Source: Terribacillus halophilus (GTDB lineage: Bacteria > Bacillota > Bacilli > Bacillales > Amphibacillaceae). From it: a stretch of DNA of 64,000 nucleotides. Below the pieces are notes generated by a model. The model did not search any database. It was given only the letters and a program-made list of their open reading frames with translations, and was not told the DNA's origin. The translations under genes were made by a program, and so were the position numbers. Positions within the stretch are counted from its first letter, which is position 1. Every line of letters begins with the position of its first letter. Below are positions 62,599 to 64,000 of this stretch, one piece after another. The DNA lies in contig NZ_FMZB01000002.1 in NCBI RefSeq assembly GCF_900101385.1, positions 372,001 to 436,000 of the forward strand. The letters are read 5' to 3'.

Positions 62599-63357
62599 AT
62601 GTTGAAAAGAGAGCGCTTATTAAAAATAGTGGACATCGTCAACAAACAAGGAATCATAACAGTCAACGATATCATCCACGATTTGAATGTTTCGGATATG
62701 ACAATTCGCAGAGACTTGGATGAATTGGATAAGGCGGGCAAGTTAGTAAGGATACATGGGGGAGCACAAAGTATCACCCATGCGATGGACCAGGAGTTAT
62801 CCCATGTGGAAAAGCTTGGCGTTCAAGTAGAGGAAAAAACACAGATTGCAACTCTGGCCGCATCTCTCGTAAGCGATCGCGATACCGTTTTTCTCGGTCC
62901 AGGAACGACAATTGAACTGCTTGCTCGTCACCTGCTCCAGAAGAAGATCAGAATCATTACGAACAGCTATCCAGTATTTGAAATCCTGACGCAAAGTGAT
63001 ACAGCTGAAATCATGCTGATCGGCGGGGATTTCCGCAAAAATACCGGCACCTTCGTCGGACCGCTGGTCAACAGCAGTTTGCAAAAACTCAATTTCACAA
63101 AAGCTTTCATCAGTGCAAACGGCGTCCATAATGAAGAAATCTCCACATACAGCATCGAGGAAGGAGAAGCACATCAGATTGCCCTGAACAACTCCCGCAG
63201 TAAATACTTGCTTGTTGATCATACAAAATTCAACCGGGAAGATTTCTATGTATTTTATAACCTGCATGATATGGATTATTTGATAACCGATGATCAGCTT
63301 CGCGAAGATGTGCAGTCGCATTACGAACAATATGTCGAGGTTCAACTATCGAAGTAG
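62599..63357 (+). CDS. lacR: DeoR-family repressor, LacR-like
   Basis: 252 residues. The DeoR helix-turn-helix is at the N-terminus (RLLKIVDIVNKQ and DLNVSDMTIRRDLDELDKAG, about 21-40), followed by RIHGGAQS and the phosphosugar-binding domain with VFLGPGTTIELLA and LLVDHTKFN. It is divergent from lacG and should be released by galactose/tagatose 6-phosphate. The ATG at 62599 has GAGGTG six bases before it; a GTG nine bases upstream is less good. Confidence 0.85.
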   Translation: MLKRERLLKIVDIVNKQGIITVNDIIHDLNVSDMTIRRDLDELDKAGKLVRIHGGAQSITHAMDQELSHVEKLGVQVEEKTQIATLAASLVSDRDTVFLGPGTTIELLARHLLQKKIRIITNSYPVFEILTQSDTAEIMLIGGDFRKNTGTFVGPLVNSSLQKLNFTKAFISANGVHNEEISTYSIEEGEAHQIALNNSRSKYLLVDHTKFNREDFYVFYNLHDMDYLITDDQLREDVQSHYEQYVEVQLSK

Positions 63358-63375
63358 GCTTAAGGAGGAGAAAAA

Positions 63376-64000
63376 ATGAAAGGCGTCATATTCGATTTCA
63401 ATGGAACTATGTTTTTGGATTCCCACTTACACGAGCAGGCTTGGTTTCATATGGTCCGGAAATATGCTGCTGGATCCATCACGGATGAAGAGATTTTCAC
63501 AAATATACACGGGCGTACGAATAATGAGATTCTACGGCATTTTGTGAGTCCCGAATTATCTGCCGATGATATACGGAAGCTTTCCGATGAAAAGGAAGGT
63601 CTTTATCGGGAGCTTTGCCTGCAAAATGAGAAGGATCTTGTACTGACAAACGGCTTAACCGGGATTTTGGATCACCTGAAAGCACAGAATCTGCCTCGTA
63701 CAATTGCGACTGCAACAGTGAAAGAAAATGTCGCCTTCTATTTCGATGTATTCAAGCTGGACAGGTGGTTCGACTTTGAAACCGTCACATTCGATGACGG
63801 CAGCTTCCCAGGAAAACCTGCTCCTGATATCTTCTTGATTGCAGCTAAGAAACTGGGGCTGCAGCCAAGCGAGTGCCTTGTGATCGAAGACGCTTTCTCC
63901 GGTCTGACAGCAGCCAAAAAAGCTGGCATAGGGAAGATCATTGCAATCGACCCTTTCGGCAAGAACCGCGAAGCATTCCTGCAGAATCAGCTCGGTTCTG
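63376..64000 (+). CDS. HAD phosphatase, beta-phosphoglucomutase-like (cut at window end)
   Basis: 208 codons are visible; the end is beyond the window. It begins MKGVIFDFNGTMFLDSHLHE: motif I is DFNGT, with Asn where most relatives have the second Asp. The cap domain and motif II TATVKENV near 113-120, and FPGKPAPDIF and VIEDAFSGLTAAKKAG near 141-180 follow. Members act on sugar phosphates. It starts 18 bases behind lacR with AGGAGG, so both are one transcript and a role in sugar-phosphate handling is likely. Confidence 0.8.
   Translation, partial: MKGVIFDFNGTMFLDSHLHEQAWFHMVRKYAAGSITDEEIFTNIHGRTNNEILRHFVSPELSADDIRKLSDEKEGLYRELCLQNEKDLVLTNGLTGILDHLKAQNLPRTIATATVKENVAFYFDVFKLDRWFDFETVTFDDGSFPGKPAPDIFLIAAKKLGLQPSECLVIEDAFSGLTAAKKAGIGKIIAIDPFGKNREAFLQNQLGS

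Overview
The window looks like chromosomal DNA of a low-to-mid GC, spore-forming, probably halotolerant member of the Bacillaceae (Terribacillus/Oceanobacillus-like). The reasons are strong AGGAGG ribosome binding sites with frequent TTG/GTG starts, a SigB promoter in front of a GsiB-type stress protein, a YjcZ-type small sporulation-associated protein, Thr T-box leaders, Fur, Zur and cre sites of the Bacillus type, and a BceRS/BceAB-like module. The genus is inference; no rRNA or tRNA gene is visible.

Layout. 1-9.9 kb holds housekeeping and accessory single genes: AGE-family sugar epimerase, a cation/proton antiporter behind a leader RNA with an intrinsic terminator, CHY zinc finger protein, signal peptidase I, YbaK-type deacylase, TmrB-like ATPase, glyoxalase-fold protein, AraC regulator, LOG-family nucleosidase, AlkD-like protein and a LysE exporter. 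10-17.3 kb has a decayed acetyltransferase gene, a YrvL-like membrane protein, GsiB, two large cell-surface proteins (OB-fold/ThuA-like and beta-helix) and a truncated ATPase. 17.5-22.8 kb is an AT-richer sugar operon: PRD regulator, fructose-type PTS IIA, IIB and IIC, and two class II aldolases, with no kinase. 23-30 kb has TetR-YqeB, an LCP enzyme, YoaK, an XRE-DUF1232 protein, DedA, SDR and secreted proteins. 30-33.2 kb is a Fur-boxed siderophore importer (binding protein divergent from two permeases, no ATPase). 36-41.4 kb is an acid-sugar catabolic operon (LtnD/GarR-type dehydrogenase, DUF1537 kinase, GntP permease, class II aldolase) with a divergent GntR regulator and a 30-bp palindromic operator. 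41.5-44 kb has a nonsense-interrupted nucleotidyltransferase gene and a tandem Thr T-box leader in front of a short threonyl-tRNA synthetase without an editing domain. 44-49 kb is a five-gene NikABCDE/Opp-like ABC importer whose promoter carries two Zur-like boxes, so zinc (perhaps as a metallophore complex) is a better guess than nickel. 49.7-56.2 kb is a BceRS-BceA module with two tandem BceB-like permeases. 57.1-58.6 kb is an AT-rich pair: a small STAS-like protein and a KAS III-fold protein that keeps the active Cys but has lost the expected His and Asn. 58.9-64 kb is a lac-type operon (lacG-lacF-lacE) with a divergent DeoR regulator followed by a HAD phosphatase cut by the window edge.

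How the parts fit. Three carbohydrate modules (fructose-type PTS with aldolases, acid sugar, lactose/beta-galactoside) each carry a local regulator and a recognisable or likely cre site, so CcpA control is probable. Two metal-acquisition systems are marked by their operators (Fur and Zur). The least explained parts are the STAS-like/KAS III-like pair, the two-permease Bce module, the antiporter leader RNA, and a shared palindrome overlapping the -35 boxes of the LCP gene and of the XRE-DUF1232 gene.
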